A stretch of DNA of 58,083 nucleotides from Propionibacterium sp. (GCA_012839035.1 DUOB01000125.1:1-58083); one strand, 5' to 3'. Positions 45,060-54,397 are shown, counted from the first letter of the stretch. Numbers and translations are program-made. The notes: generated by a model from the letters alone, not told the origin.

Positions 45060-46325
45060 TCAGCGCAGCCGGGTCGCGTCCGGGTCGATCGGCGGGTCAT
45101 CGTCGGGCATCGGGTGTGCCGTCTGCCACGCGGGGGGAGCCACCGGGGTCCGCTGCCAATGCTGCGGTGCGGGCTGGAGGTGCTGGGCCACCCAGAGCTT
45201 GTCGGCCTGCAGCAACTCGACCAGGTGGTCGTGCTGCCGCACCAGATCCGGGCTGAACGGTGGGCCCGTGCGATCCAGTCGATGGCGCACGTGCGCGAGC
45301 TCGGTGACGTGGTCACGGAACGCCGCGACCCGGCGCAACTCCTGCTTGCCCTGGGTCCTGGCAAAAGCGAGCGCACGCTTGCGCGAGGGCACGTTGCCGA
45401 GCCAGTCGGCCTCCAGCGGTGTGACCCAGCCGTTGTGCACCAGCGCCGGAAGCTGTTCCCGGACGACCTCCCCCTCGCGGCGATAGGAGCGCACTGCGAG
45501 CACGACCAGGGCGATGAACGCGGGCAGCTCCACCAACAACACATAGCCGAAGAAGCCGCCGATCCCCAGGAAGATGGAGCCGTTCTGCATGAAGTGCAGC
45601 AGCACGGCCACCGACCAGCCCAGGACCGGATAGACAAACCGCATCGTCCCGCGGCTGGTGACCCCGAGCCACAGGCCGATCGCGGTCATGGCCGTATAGA
45701 TTGAGTGCATCCACGCCGTCAGCCCGATGCGGAGCACACCCACAGCCACGCTTTCGCCGAACGTCTCGTTCTGCGCGATATAGAGCATGTGCTCCACGAA
45801 CGAGAATCCGACGCCGATGAAGCCCGCATAGACGAGGGCATCGGTGAGTGAGTTGAACTCGGCCCGCCCACGCCGGGTGGCCAACAGCGCCACCAGCAAG
45901 AAGAGGCCCTTCGCCGACTCCTCAACGAGCGGCGCGGAGATCGCCGCGGCGAAGAACTCACCATCCCCACCGATCACCTGCAGCAGCGGGCTGACCAGCA
46001 GCACGATCACCAGCGACACCCCGCCGCCCCAGAAAAAGGCTGCGAGCAGCAGATGTGGTGGCTCGGGCTCCCAGCGGTCGAGCCATGTGAGCAGGAGGAT
46101 CAGCACGATCGCAGCCCCGCCCGACAACAGGAGGCCCAGCAATCCGTTGATCGGGGTCGTCACCAGAGTCGCCAACAACGCGATGGCCATCACGAGGACG
46201 CCCACCACGATGGCGACGATCGGCACAACAAAGGTCTGCTTCTTGCGCAGGACCGGCCACTGCGGCAGGCCGGATGAACGGACCGGCACACCGCCCTGCG
46301 GGGCGGGCGAGGGAGGTTGGCTCAT
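45060..46325 (-). CDS. PrsW-family intramembrane metalloprotease
   Basis: A 421-aa membrane protein. Eight or so helices include the family motifs APLVEESAKG (Glu pair), FSFVEHMLYI and WMHSIYTAM, which form the glutamic/metalloprotease site of PrsW. PrsW proteins cleave anti-sigma factors in some bacteria; no anti-sigma target with a membrane helix lies here. The C-terminal 150 residues are cytoplasmic. ATG 46325 lies 7 nt after TACCCT, a leaderless start; the longer frame to 46460 is unsupported. Confidence 0.88.
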   Translation of the reverse strand: MSQPPSPAPQGGVPVRSSGLPQWPVLRKKQTFVVPIVAIVVGVLVMAIALLATLVTTPINGLLGLLLSGGAAIVLILLLTWLDRWEPEPPHLLLAAFFWGGGVSLVIVLLVSPLLQVIGGDGEFFAAAISAPLVEESAKGLFLLVALLATRRGRAEFNSLTDALVYAGFIGVGFSFVEHMLYIAQNETFGESVAVGVLRIGLTAWMHSIYTAMTAIGLWLGVTSRGTMRFVYPVLGWSVAVLLHFMQNGSIFLGIGGFFGYVLLVELPAFIALVVLAVRSYRREGEVVREQLPALVHNGWVTPLEADWLGNVPSRKRALAFARTQGKQELRRVAAFRDHVTELAHVRHRLDRTGPPFSPDLVRQHDHLVELLQADKLWVAQHLQPAPQHWQRTPVAPPAWQTAHPMPDDDPPIDPDATRLR

Positions 46326-46332
46326 GCGGTCA

Positions 46333-46338
46333 AGGGTA
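46333..46338 (-). promoter_or_regulatory. -10 box TACCCT for leaderless PrsW gene
   Basis: TACCCT, 7 nt, ATG 46325 on the minus strand. Confidence 0.5.
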
Positions 46339-46415
46339 GGAGACCCGGGGTCGGAATCCGCTTCCGCTCCCGTGCCGCAGTTTCTCACCGGCGCTGTTGT
46401 CCGGCGGCCAGGCCC

Positions 46416-46421
46416 TAGGCT
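46416..46421 (+). promoter_or_regulatory. -10 box TAGGCT for leaderless membrane protein gene
   Basis: TAGGCT, 7 nt, GTG 46429 on the plus strand. Confidence 0.5.
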
Positions 46422-46428
46422 GGCGAGC

Positions 46429-46908
46429 GTGGAACCCTTGGTCGTGAGCTTCAACCCCACCGCCCAGAGCAGCTATCGGTCCCTGTGGACCGGGCCGGTG
46501 GGCACAGCGGCGCTGATGGCGCCGGGAGCGATCGTCGCGATCATCGGGTTGGTGCTGTGGGTGACCCAGGCCGAGGGCGTCATGAACTTCTTTGCGGCCG
46601 TGGTCGTGTTCTCGGGGCTGTACGCCGTGTACGCCGGCTGGGACCACCGCCGCAAGGCCGCCCGGGGGCCGGCGACCGCCCCGCTGGCCTTCGTGATCGC
46701 CGACGACGGCGTCGCGTTCCCGCGCGGGAAGCAGTTCGCGTGGGACGAGGTCCGGTTCGTCGTCACCGACGAGAAGCGGCCACGGCTGCTGGTGACGCCG
46801 GTGGGGGCGGCGTACGTCCTCAGCGACCTGGACCGCGAACCTGGTGAGATTGCCGTCGCCCTGGCCGAGGCCTCCGCAGGTGCCGTCCGGCTCGAATTCT
46901 CGAGCTGA
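46429..46908 (+). CDS. Small membrane protein of unknown function
   Basis: I do not recognise this 159-aa protein. Two membrane helices (about 25-45 and 52-70) are followed by a cytoplasmic beta-rich domain (FVIADDGVAFPRGKQFAWDE, then RFVVTDEKRPRLLVTP), which recalls YcxB/PH-like domains. GTG 46429 is chosen because it lies 7 nt after TAGGCT. It is divergent from the PrsW gene, and the two leaderless starts are 104 bp apart. Confidence 0.72.
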   Translation: MEPLVVSFNPTAQSSYRSLWTGPVGTAALMAPGAIVAIIGLVLWVTQAEGVMNFFAAVVVFSGLYAVYAGWDHRRKAARGPATAPLAFVIADDGVAFPRGKQFAWDEVRFVVTDEKRPRLLVTPVGAAYVLSDLDREPGEIAVALAEASAGAVRLEFSS

Positions 46909-46987
46909 CCGCACTCTCCGGCTGAGGGCCTTGGCCTGTCCGTTCGCCGGTGAGCATTCACCCTGACGGCCCGGGGGCTGCACCCCG

Positions 46988-47002
46988 AGCACATTTCGTG
47001 CT
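46988..47002. promoter_or_regulatory. AGCAC-N5-GTGCT dyad upstream of bkdA
   Basis: A perfect 5-bp inverted repeat 42 bp before the bkdA start. It could be an operator for a branched-chain or fatty-acid-responsive regulator. Support is limited to position and symmetry. Confidence 0.35.
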
Positions 47003-47043
47003 TTGATCAATCCCTGACCTACGGAACCGTTGGAAGGGGCACG

Positions 47044-48153
47044 GTGAGCGACGATCTGCGAAACGATCCGGACATGGTGCAGCTCCTGACCCCCGAGGGG
47101 GAGCGCGTCGCCCACCCGGACTACTCCTTCGCCGGGGACGACGAGATGATCGCGGGCTTCCTGCGCGACATGGTCCTCAGCCGGCGCATCGACGCCGAGG
47201 CAACCGCGCTGCAGCGGCAGGGTCAGCTCGGGCTCTGGGCCGCGATGACCGGCCAGGAGGGCGCCCAGGTCGGTTCCGCCCGCGCCGCGAAAGCCCATGA
47301 CTATGTGGTGCCCAGCTATCGCGAGCTCGCGGTCGCCTGGTGCCGCGACCTCGACCCCGTCGCCATCACGGCCGTGTTCCGGGGCGTCGATCTCGGTTCC
47401 TGGGCCGGCAACGACGGCAATTTCCATCCGTACACGATGGTGGTCGGCTCGCAGTCCCTGCACGCGGTGGGGTACGCGATGGGCATCACCGCCGATGGCG
47501 CCACCAACACCGGCAACCCCGACACCGACGAGGCCGTGCTCGCCTATTTCGGTGACGGCGCCACCTCCCAGGGCGATGTGAACGAGGCGCTGCTGTTCAG
47601 CGCCTCCTATCAGGCGCCGGTCGTGTTCATCTGCCAGAACAACCAGTGGGCGATCTCGGTCCCGACGACCCGACAGACCCGCATCCCGATTGCCCGGCGC
47701 GCGGACGGCTTCGGCATCCCCGGCATCCGGGTGGACGGCAACGACGTCCTCGCGATGCACGCCGTCACGTCCTGGGCTCTCGACCGCGCCCGCAACGGGG
47801 GCGGCCCCGCGCTCATCGAGGCGTACACCTATCGCATGGGCGCCCACACCACCTCCGACGACCCGACGAAATATCGCACCAGCGACGAGTCGGATCAGTG
47901 GCGGGCCAAGGACCCGATCGACCGGGTGCGGACCTATCTGCTCGGCACGGGTGCGATCGACCAGGCCTGGCTCGACGCGCTGGAGACCGAAGCGGACGAG
48001 GTCGCGGCGGATCTGCGGGCGCGTACGCTCGCGCTGCCCGATCCGACGCTGGAGGAGAGTTTCGATCTGGTGTACGCGGAGAAGACCCAGCACCTGATCG
48101 ACCAGCAGGCCGACTATGTGGCCTATGCCGAGAGCTTCGGGGAGGACGACTGA
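47044..48153 (+). CDS. bkdA: 2-oxo acid dehydrogenase E1 component, alpha subunit
   Basis: A 369-aa thiamine diphosphate-dependent E1 alpha subunit. The TPP-binding motif GDGATSQGDVNEALLFSA (about 171-188) ends with the conserved NNQWAIS. The active-site region DYVVPSYRE and the C-terminal phosphoserine-type loop TYRMGAHTTSDD are present. It oxidatively decarboxylates branched-chain 2-oxo acids or pyruvate. The separate alpha/beta E1 plus E2 organisation fits BKDH, because actinobacteria usually use a homodimeric AceE for pyruvate. The GTG start follows GGAAGGGGCACG. Confidence 0.9.
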   Translation: MSDDLRNDPDMVQLLTPEGERVAHPDYSFAGDDEMIAGFLRDMVLSRRIDAEATALQRQGQLGLWAAMTGQEGAQVGSARAAKAHDYVVPSYRELAVAWCRDLDPVAITAVFRGVDLGSWAGNDGNFHPYTMVVGSQSLHAVGYAMGITADGATNTGNPDTDEAVLAYFGDGATSQGDVNEALLFSASYQAPVVFICQNNQWAISVPTTRQTRIPIARRADGFGIPGIRVDGNDVLAMHAVTSWALDRARNGGGPALIEAYTYRMGAHTTSDDPTKYRTSDESDQWRAKDPIDRVRTYLLGTGAIDQAWLDALETEADEVAADLRARTLALPDPTLEESFDLVYAEKTQHLIDQQADYVAYAESFGEDD

Positions 48154-49130
48154 TGACCGAGAAGCTCACCCTGGGCAAGGCCCTCAACGCGGGTCTGCGG
48201 CGCGCGCTCGCCACCGATCCCAAAGTCGTCCTCGCCGGCCAGGACATCGGCAAGCTCGGCGGCGTCTTCCGGATCACCGAGGGGCTGCAGGCCGAATTCG
48301 GCGAGCACCGGGTCATGGACTCCCCGCTCGCGGAGTCCGGCATCGTCGGCACCTCCATCGGGATGGCGATGCGCGGCTACCGGCCCGTCGTGGAGATCCA
48401 GTTCGACGGGTTCGTGTTCCCGGCCTATGACCAGATCGTTACCCAGCTCGCGAAGATCCACCACCGCACGCGCGGCACGATGAACGTCCCCGTCGTGATC
48501 CGCATCCCCTATGGCGGTGGGATCGGTGCGGTGGAGCACCACTCGGAGTCGCCGGAGGCGTACTTCTCCCACACGACCGGACTCAAGGTCGTGACCTGCT
48601 CGAACGCCAACGATGCGTACTGGATGATCCAGCAGGTCATCGCCAGCGACGACCCCTACATCTTCCTCGAACCCAAACGCCGCTATCACGACCGCGGCGA
48701 GGTCGACACCGACAGCGAGCCGCTGCCGCTGCACTCCGCGCGCGTGGCGCGGGAGGGCACGGACCTGACGCTCCTCTGCTACGGCCCGATGGTCAAGACC
48801 TGTCTCTCCGTGGCCGCGGCGGCCGAGGAGGAGGGCCGGTCGCTCGAGGTGGTCGATCTGCGTACGCTGTCGCCGCTCGACATGGCCACCATCCTCGCGT
48901 CCGTGCGCAGGACCCGACGGGCCGTCGTCGTGCACGAGGCCCAGGTCTCCTATGGACTCGGCGCGGAGATCGCCGCGCGGCTGACCGAACAGTGCTTCTA
49001 TGAGATGGAAGCACCCGTCCTGCGGGTGGGGGGCTATGACGTGCCCTATCCGCCCAGTCGGGTCGAAGAGGAATACCTGCCCGACCTCGATCGCATCCTC
49101 GATGCGGTCGACCGTTCGTTCGACTATTGA
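48153..49130 (+). CDS. bkdB: 2-oxo acid dehydrogenase E1 component, beta subunit
   Basis: A 325-aa E1 beta subunit. It has VLAGQDIGKLGGVFRIT, the DSPLAESGIVGTSIGMA segment that completes the TPP site, and a C-terminal transketolase domain (VVHEAQVSYGLGAEIAARL). ATG 48153 overlaps the alpha-subunit stop by one base, so the subunits are coupled. Confidence 0.92.
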   Translation: MTEKLTLGKALNAGLRRALATDPKVVLAGQDIGKLGGVFRITEGLQAEFGEHRVMDSPLAESGIVGTSIGMAMRGYRPVVEIQFDGFVFPAYDQIVTQLAKIHHRTRGTMNVPVVIRIPYGGGIGAVEHHSESPEAYFSHTTGLKVVTCSNANDAYWMIQQVIASDDPYIFLEPKRRYHDRGEVDTDSEPLPLHSARVAREGTDLTLLCYGPMVKTCLSVAAAAEEEGRSLEVVDLRTLSPLDMATILASVRRTRRAVVVHEAQVSYGLGAEIAARLTEQCFYEMEAPVLRVGGYDVPYPPSRVEEEYLPDLDRILDAVDRSFDY

Positions 49131-49180
49131 TCACCGCTGATCGATGGCTCGTTGACACCTGCTCGTGACCGGAGGACCCC

Positions 49181-50560
49181 GTGAAGACCTTCAACCTGAC
49201 TGACCCCGGCGAGGGGCTGACCGAGGCCGAGATCGTGCGCTGGCTGGTGGCCGAGGGCGATGAGGTCAAGATCAACGACATCGTCGTCGAGGTCGAGACC
49301 TCCAAGTCGCTCGTCGAACTGCCGATCCCGTGGGCCGGCACAGTGGACGCGATCCTGGTGCAGGCGGGCGAGACGGTGGATGTGGGTACGCCGCTCATCC
49401 GCATCGACGACGGTTCGGCTGATGAACCGGTCGCCGCGGATTCGGGCCGTACGCCGAACCTCGTCGGCTATGGCCCCACCGAGGGGGCGACCAAGCGGCG
49501 TACGCGCAGGGGCGCGAAGCGGCCTCAGGCTGCGGCCGCAGAATCTGCTCCGCCGGTCGAGGAACCGGTTCGGGAAGAGCCCGCGCCGGCCCCGGCGCCC
49601 GCCGCGCAGGAGCCCGCGCCGACCCAGAGCTCGCCCGAAAGGCCGCTGGCCAAGCCGCCACTGCGCAAATATGCGAAGGACCGCGGGGTGGATCTGCGGG
49701 AGGTGACCGGCACCGGGGACGGTGGCGTGATCACGCGCTCGGATGTCGATGAGTTCATCGCGGACCAGGCCGCACCGGTCGCCGCCGATCGGATCACCGA
49801 GGAGTTGGCGGCGTCGGCTGCCGGCTGGGCGCGGCATCGCCACCCGGGGCTGGAGGATCGGCGCGAACCGATCCGGGGCGTACGCAAGGCCACGGCTGCG
49901 GCGATGGTGACGTCCGCCTTCACGGCACCCCACGCCAGTGAATGGGTGACCTGCGATGTGACGGAGTCCATCGAGCTGTTGGAACGGATCCGCAAGCGCC
50001 GGGAATTCCGCAACGTCAAGGTGTCGCCGCTGCTGCTGGTGGCCAAGGCCGTGTGCCTGGCGCTGCGCAGGACACCGGAGATGAACACGTCCTGGGACGA
50101 GGACGCCCAGGAGATCATCTATCACGGTCGCGTGAATCTGGGCATCGCCGCGGCGACGCCGCGCGGACTGCTCGTGCCCAAGATCCGTGATGCCGCCTCG
50201 ATGGAACTGCTGGAGCTTGCACACGCCCTCAACGAGGTGACCGATCGTGCGAAGCAGGGCAAGACACAGCCCGCGGAACTCAGCGGTGGCACCTTCACGA
50301 TCACCAACGTGGGACCGTTCGGGATCGACTCGGGCACCCCGATCCTCAACCCCGGTGAAGCGGGCATCCTCGCACTGGGTCAGATTGCCCGGCGGGCCTG
50401 GGTTGTCGGCGAGGGTGATGAGGAACGCATCGAGCCGCGGTGGGTCACCACCCTCGCCGTCTCGTTCGATCACAGGCTGATGGACGGAGAGGGATCCTCG
50501 CTGTTCCTCGCGGACGTTGCGCGGATCCTCTCCGATCCGGGTCAGGCCCTGTTGTTCTGA
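49181..50560 (+). CDS. bkdC: Dihydrolipoamide acyltransferase (E2)
   Basis: A 459-aa E2 core. One N-terminal lipoyl domain carries the lipoate attachment site K42 in VETSKSLVELP. An Ala/Pro linker and a peripheral subunit-binding domain follow (LRKYAKDRGVDLREVTGTG, about 165-183), then the catalytic domain with DHRLMDGEG (His, Asp). It passes the acyl group from lipoyl-lysine to CoA. It starts 50 bp after bkdB. No E3 gene is present in the window. Confidence 0.93.
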   Translation: MKTFNLTDPGEGLTEAEIVRWLVAEGDEVKINDIVVEVETSKSLVELPIPWAGTVDAILVQAGETVDVGTPLIRIDDGSADEPVAADSGRTPNLVGYGPTEGATKRRTRRGAKRPQAAAAESAPPVEEPVREEPAPAPAPAAQEPAPTQSSPERPLAKPPLRKYAKDRGVDLREVTGTGDGGVITRSDVDEFIADQAAPVAADRITEELAASAAGWARHRHPGLEDRREPIRGVRKATAAAMVTSAFTAPHASEWVTCDVTESIELLERIRKRREFRNVKVSPLLLVAKAVCLALRRTPEMNTSWDEDAQEIIYHGRVNLGIAAATPRGLLVPKIRDAASMELLELAHALNEVTDRAKQGKTQPAELSGGTFTITNVGPFGIDSGTPILNPGEAGILALGQIARRAWVVGEGDEERIEPRWVTTLAVSFDHRLMDGEGSSLFLADVARILSDPGQALLF

Positions 50561-50579
50561 GCCCCATCGTCGGCTGGGG

Positions 50580-50598
50580 AGCGCCCCCCGAGGGCGCT
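50580..50598. terminator. Terminator hairpin after bkdC
   Basis: AGCGCCC (50580-50586) and GGGCGCT (50592-50598) form a perfect 7-bp stem 20 bp past the bkdC stop, and lie between convergent genes. Confidence 0.55.
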
Positions 50599-50635
50599 TC
50601 ATCGAGCCGGATGGCGAGTGGTGCGTCCCGGTGCC

Positions 50636-51292
50636 TCAGCCGGCCAGCTTGTCCCGCACCGCCTGGGCGTTCTGGCTGATGCGGACGGTGGCGAGGGCGA
50701 ATTCGAGAGTGACCCGCAACCCGATGATGTAGAAGAACAGCGGAATCAAGCCGAAGATCCAGGAAAGCACCCCAAAGACAGCGAAGATCCCGCCGCCATC
50801 GTAGGTGATGGTGTCCATGACGCCGCCCATCACCAACCAGAACACACCGGAGCCGAGCCAGGCCAGACCACCAACGACGATGCCGAGAATGTAGAGGATC
50901 TTGACAACGGCGGGCGTCGCATAGCGGGTGAAGCCGAAGTCGAAGATGGCCTTGAAGAAGTTGTCCTGGTCGTTGGCGGGCTGGCCCCAGCCCTGCGGCG
51001 GCTGCCCCGGATAGTCGCCCGGCTGCTGGCCATAGGCGCCCGGCTGCTGGCCATAGGCACCCTGCTGTCCATAGCCGCCCTGGCCGGCAGGGGGCTGGGG
51101 GGCATAGCCGGCGGACGGCTGCGAGCCGGGAAAGACCTGCCCGGTGTGTTCCTCGGCGTACCCCGCGGACGGCTGCGAGGCCGGATAACTCGCGGAGGGC
51201 TGGGAGGTGGACTGCTGCTGGTCGCCGGGGGCCCAGCCGCCGGCGTCGGCGTCCCAGTTCTGATTGGGATTCTCAGGATTGTTGAACGACAT
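50636..51292 (-). CDS. DUF4282 membrane protein with Gln/Gly/Tyr-rich N-terminus
   Basis: A 218-aa protein. The first 105 residues are low-complexity (QPSASYPASQPSAGY, then GGYGQQGAYGQQPGAYGQ). A DUF4282 domain with two or three membrane helices follows (KAIFDFGFTRYATPAVVKIL, then LIPLFFYIIGLRVTLEF). It resembles the DUF805 proteins at 22680-24328 in domain layout but not in the membrane domain. ATG 51292 is the first Met of the low-complexity region. Confidence 0.83.
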   Translation of the reverse strand: MSFNNPENPNQNWDADAGGWAPGDQQQSTSQPSASYPASQPSAGYAEEHTGQVFPGSQPSAGYAPQPPAGQGGYGQQGAYGQQPGAYGQQPGDYPGQPPQGWGQPANDQDNFFKAIFDFGFTRYATPAVVKILYILGIVVGGLAWLGSGVFWLVMGGVMDTITYDGGGIFAVFGVLSWIFGLIPLFFYIIGLRVTLEFALATVRISQNAQAVRDKLAG

Positions 51293-51420
51293 GGCCGCAT
51301 TCTGCCGCTCCGCGCGCTCAAGGTGGGTGCTGACCACGCTACGAGTCCGGAGTGTGAGCAACCCGAGCCCGGACGCCCATCGGTGCGGATGGGCGCCCGG
51401 GACGGCCACAGTGTCAGGTG

Positions 51421-53262
51421 TCAGAACGCCGACTCCGGCAGCTCCATGACGTCCAGGTTCACCGCCTCGGCCATCTTGCGCTCGGAGGTCAGTCGCGGCA
51501 ACTGGTTGCGGGCGAACCACTTCGCGGCCGCCACCTTGCCGGCATAGTAGTCCCGGTCGGCGTCCGACAGTTCCGGGTTCTCCAGCGCGGCATGGGCGAT
51601 CTCCCCGGCCCGCAGCATGAGCCAGGCACACACGAGATCGCCGAGGCACATGAGCAACCTGGTCGTGTTGAGCCCTATCCGATAGAGCTCCTTCGGGTTC
51701 TTCTGCACCGCCATCATCTGCTGGGACATCGAAGCCAGGATCAGGGCACAGTCCTCCGCACCCCGAGCCAGGAGCGCCCGCTCCTCGGTCAGCGGGCCCT
51801 CGGCCTCCAGCCACTCCTCAATCTCCGCCGACACCGTCTGAACTGCACGCCCTCGATCCCGGACGATCTTCCGGAAGAACAGATCGAGGCCCTGGATCGC
51901 GGTGGTCCCCTCGTAGAGGGTGTCGATCTTGGCGTCCCGCACGTATTGCTCCAACGGATAGTCCTGCAGGAAACCGGATCCGCCGAAGGTCTGCAGGGAC
52001 TCGGTGCCGAGGAGCAGCCAGGCGCGTTCGGAGCAGTACGCCTTCACGATCGGCAACAGCAGGTCATTGACGGCCTCCGCCGACTTGTCCTCGCGGCCCT
52101 CGTGCCCGGCGAGCCACACCTTGTCCTGCTGCACGGCCGTGAACATCACCAGCATGCGCAGTGCCTCGACCGTGGCCTTCTGCGTCATCAGCGAGCGGCG
52201 TACATCCGGGTGATGGGTGATCGTGACCCGAGGGGCGTCCTTGGCGGGAGTCGCGAGGTCAGCGCCCTGGACGCGGGTCCTGGCGTACTCCAACGCATTC
52301 AGATAGCCCGTCGACAGCGTGGCCATCGCCTTGGTGCCGACCATCATCCGCGCATGCTCGATCACGTGGAACATCTGGGCGATGCCGTCGTGCACCTCGC
52401 CGAGCAGCCACCCGACCGCCGGGACGTCGGTCCCACCGAACGTCAGCTCGCAGGTCGTCGAGACCTTGAGGCCCATCTTCTTCTCCACGTTGGTGGCGAA
52501 GACACCGTTGCGGTCACCGGTGAGGTCACCGGTCTCGAGGTCGAAGTGATACTTCGGCACGAGGAAGAGGCTGAGGCCCTTCGTGCCGGGGCCGCCGGCG
52601 CCCTCGACGCCGACCGGGCGGGCGAGGACCAGGTGCATGATGTTCTCGGTCAGATCGTGCTCACCGGAGGTGATGAATCGCTTGACGCCCTGGATGTGCC
52701 AGGTGCCGTCGGCCTGCGGGTACGCCTTCGTGCGCCCCGCGCCCACATCGGAACCGGCATCCGGCTCGGTCAGCACCATCGTCGCGCCCCACTGCCGCTC
52801 GACCATGTGCTGGGCGATCCTCTTGTCGCGCTCACACCCCAGCTGATGGGCGAGTTGGCCGAACTTGGGCCCGGCGGAATACATGTACAGCGCCGGATTC
52901 GCGGCGAGGATCAGCTCGAGCACTGCCCACCGCAGGGACGGCGGGGCCTCGACCCCGCCCATCTCCTCGGACAGCTCGAGTCGCCACCAATCACTGTCCA
53001 TATAGGCCTTGTACGCCATCTTGGTCGATTCGGGCATCGACACGGAGTGGGTCTGGGGGTCATAGATCGGTGGGTTGCGGTCATCCTCCATCAGGGCATC
53101 GGACAGCTTGGTCCGACAGAGGTGATCCATCTCCGCAAGGGCGGTTTCGGCGGTCTCCCGGTCGAGCTCCTCGGACGGGCCGGTGCCGAGCAGATCCTGG
53201 CGGCCGAAGACCTCGAAAAGATTGAACCTGATGTCGCGCAGGTTGGATTGATAGTGGGTCAT
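51421..53262 (-). CDS. FadE5-like long acyl-CoA dehydrogenase
   Basis: A 613-aa acyl-CoA dehydrogenase with the extended C-terminus of the FadE5/AidB-like group; it begins THYQSNLRDIRFNLFEVFG as in actinobacterial FadE5. FAD-binding TEPDAGSDVG and FITSGEHD are present, and YEGTTAIQGLDLF holds the catalytic-loop Glu. It oxidises acyl-CoA to enoyl-CoA in beta-oxidation. ATG 53262 has GGAG 5 nt upstream. It is divergent from a TetR gene that probably controls it. Confidence 0.92.
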   Translation of the reverse strand: MTHYQSNLRDIRFNLFEVFGRQDLLGTGPSEELDRETAETALAEMDHLCRTKLSDALMEDDRNPPIYDPQTHSVSMPESTKMAYKAYMDSDWWRLELSEEMGGVEAPPSLRWAVLELILAANPALYMYSAGPKFGQLAHQLGCERDKRIAQHMVERQWGATMVLTEPDAGSDVGAGRTKAYPQADGTWHIQGVKRFITSGEHDLTENIMHLVLARPVGVEGAGGPGTKGLSLFLVPKYHFDLETGDLTGDRNGVFATNVEKKMGLKVSTTCELTFGGTDVPAVGWLLGEVHDGIAQMFHVIEHARMMVGTKAMATLSTGYLNALEYARTRVQGADLATPAKDAPRVTITHHPDVRRSLMTQKATVEALRMLVMFTAVQQDKVWLAGHEGREDKSAEAVNDLLLPIVKAYCSERAWLLLGTESLQTFGGSGFLQDYPLEQYVRDAKIDTLYEGTTAIQGLDLFFRKIVRDRGRAVQTVSAEIEEWLEAEGPLTEERALLARGAEDCALILASMSQQMMAVQKNPKELYRIGLNTTRLLMCLGDLVCAWLMLRAGEIAHAALENPELSDADRDYYAGKVAAAKWFARNQLPRLTSERKMAEAVNLDVMELPESAF

Positions 53263-53294
53263 GGTCACTCCATCGGGACGGAACCTACTGTTGA

Positions 53295-53363
53295 GTAACC
53301 CAAGTATGCGTACCCATAGGTAACTTCGCAAGCAGAGCTGTTGGTCGAAGCGGAGGGTAACCC
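53295..53363. promoter_or_regulatory. Candidate TetR sites (repeated GTAACCC-type motifs)
   Basis: GTAACCC at 53295-53301, GGTAAC at 53319-53324 and GGGTAACCC at 53355-53363 recur in the region between fadE5 and tetR. The repeats suggest binding sites but the motif is short, so this is tentative. Confidence 0.35.
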
Positions 53364-53458
53364 ATCGAAATCAAGTTTTATTGCAATCAGCTGGGTGATC
53401 TCAGCAATCCAGGCGGGTGCTGGGGGAGTTCTGACGGGCTTTTGGGCACGACTAGCTC

Positions 53459-53464
53459 TAATCT
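53459..53464 (+). promoter_or_regulatory. -10 box TAATCT for leaderless TetR gene
   Basis: TAATCT, 6 nt, GTG 53471. No Shine-Dalgarno. Confidence 0.5.
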
Positions 53465-53470
53465 GACCCC

Positions 53471-54058
53471 GTGATCAATTCCATTCCCCCCACGGACCGT
53501 CGATCGGAGATCCTTGACGCCGCGATCCGAGCCTTTGCACGCAAGGGATACGGCGGCAGCACGCTGGCGGACATCGCGGTCGAGGCCGGTGTCTCCCAAC
53601 CCCGTATCAGCCAGGTGTTCGGCACGAAGGAGAACGCGTTCGTCGAGGCGTACCTGAAAGCCGCCGGCGAGATTCTGGACATGATTCGCGCCCACGCCCA
53701 GCCGCCCTATGAGCGCAAGGATCTCGGTGATGCCTATCAGGCGTTGGTGAATCGGCGCCCGGAGATCTTCCTGATGATCTTCCAGGGCCTGACCTCGTTC
53801 TATGTTCCTGCCATCGGCCGGACGTGTCGCTGGTTGATCACCGAGATCGTCGACATCGTCACCGGTTCGGGCGGAACTCCGGAGGACGCCCGCGATCTCC
53901 TCGAGCGAGCCTTCTTCGTCCACGCCATGATGGCGTCGGCCATGGTGGACCACGTTCCGGACCATCCGGGTGTCCAGGCGATGCTCGCCTCCGTCGGGCT
54001 CGGTCGCGAGGCGGCGAACCCCGACTCGCCCGAGTCCGCGACCCCCGGTGCGTCCTAA
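53471..54058 (+). CDS. TetR family regulator of fadE5
   Basis: A 195-aa TetR protein with an N-terminal HTH (RRSEILDAAIRAFARKGYG, then LADIAVEAGVSQPRISQVFGTKENAF). The GTG start is leaderless. It is divergent from the FadE5-like gene, the usual arrangement for a fatty-acid-responsive repressor. Its last bases overlap the stop of the convergent 54055-54390 gene. Confidence 0.9.
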   Translation: MINSIPPTDRRSEILDAAIRAFARKGYGGSTLADIAVEAGVSQPRISQVFGTKENAFVEAYLKAAGEILDMIRAHAQPPYERKDLGDAYQALVNRRPEIFLMIFQGLTSFYVPAIGRTCRWLITEIVDIVTGSGGTPEDARDLLERAFFVHAMMASAMVDHVPDHPGVQAMLASVGLGREAANPDSPESATPGAS

Positions 54059-54390
54059 CCGCGCATCGCCAGGACGAGAACGACGATGGCGATGACCAGA
54101 AGCACGCCCGCTCCGATCGCCAGCGCGAGCTTGCCCTTGCTCCACGGCCGTGCGCCCTGGACCTCACCGGTCACCCCATTCATCAACACCTGATAGGGGC
54201 TGCCGGCATAGGTCACCGTCAGCAGCCAGACCGGGAGCAGCACGTGGGCGAAGGCGACTGCGTCGAACCGCACGTCCTTGCTGCGGATCTGCTGCCGGTC
54301 ACCGCCGATGTCGCGCTTGATCACGGCGAAGCCTGTCCATGAAACCCATGGATCCTCCTTCTCGAGGCCCCTGTGGCCGCCATTGGCCAC
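54055..54390 (-). CDS. Short membrane protein resembling the C-terminus of TFIIB-type zinc-ribbon membrane proteins
   Basis: A 111-aa protein whose core (HVLLPVWLLTVTYAGSPYQV, then MNGVTGEVQGARPWSKGK, then one membrane helix) matches only the C-terminal part of longer TFIIB-zinc-ribbon membrane proteins; the zinc ribbon is missing. It may be a natural short form or the remnant of a truncated gene. GTG 54390 lies exactly 7 nt after TACCCT, so the gene has its own leaderless promoter and may be expressed. Its stop overlaps the TetR stop. Confidence 0.6.
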   Translation of the reverse strand: MANGGHRGLEKEDPWVSWTGFAVIKRDIGGDRQQIRSKDVRFDAVAFAHVLLPVWLLTVTYAGSPYQVLMNGVTGEVQGARPWSKGKLALAIGAGVLLVIAIVVLVLAMRG

Positions 54391-54397
54391 GCGAATA

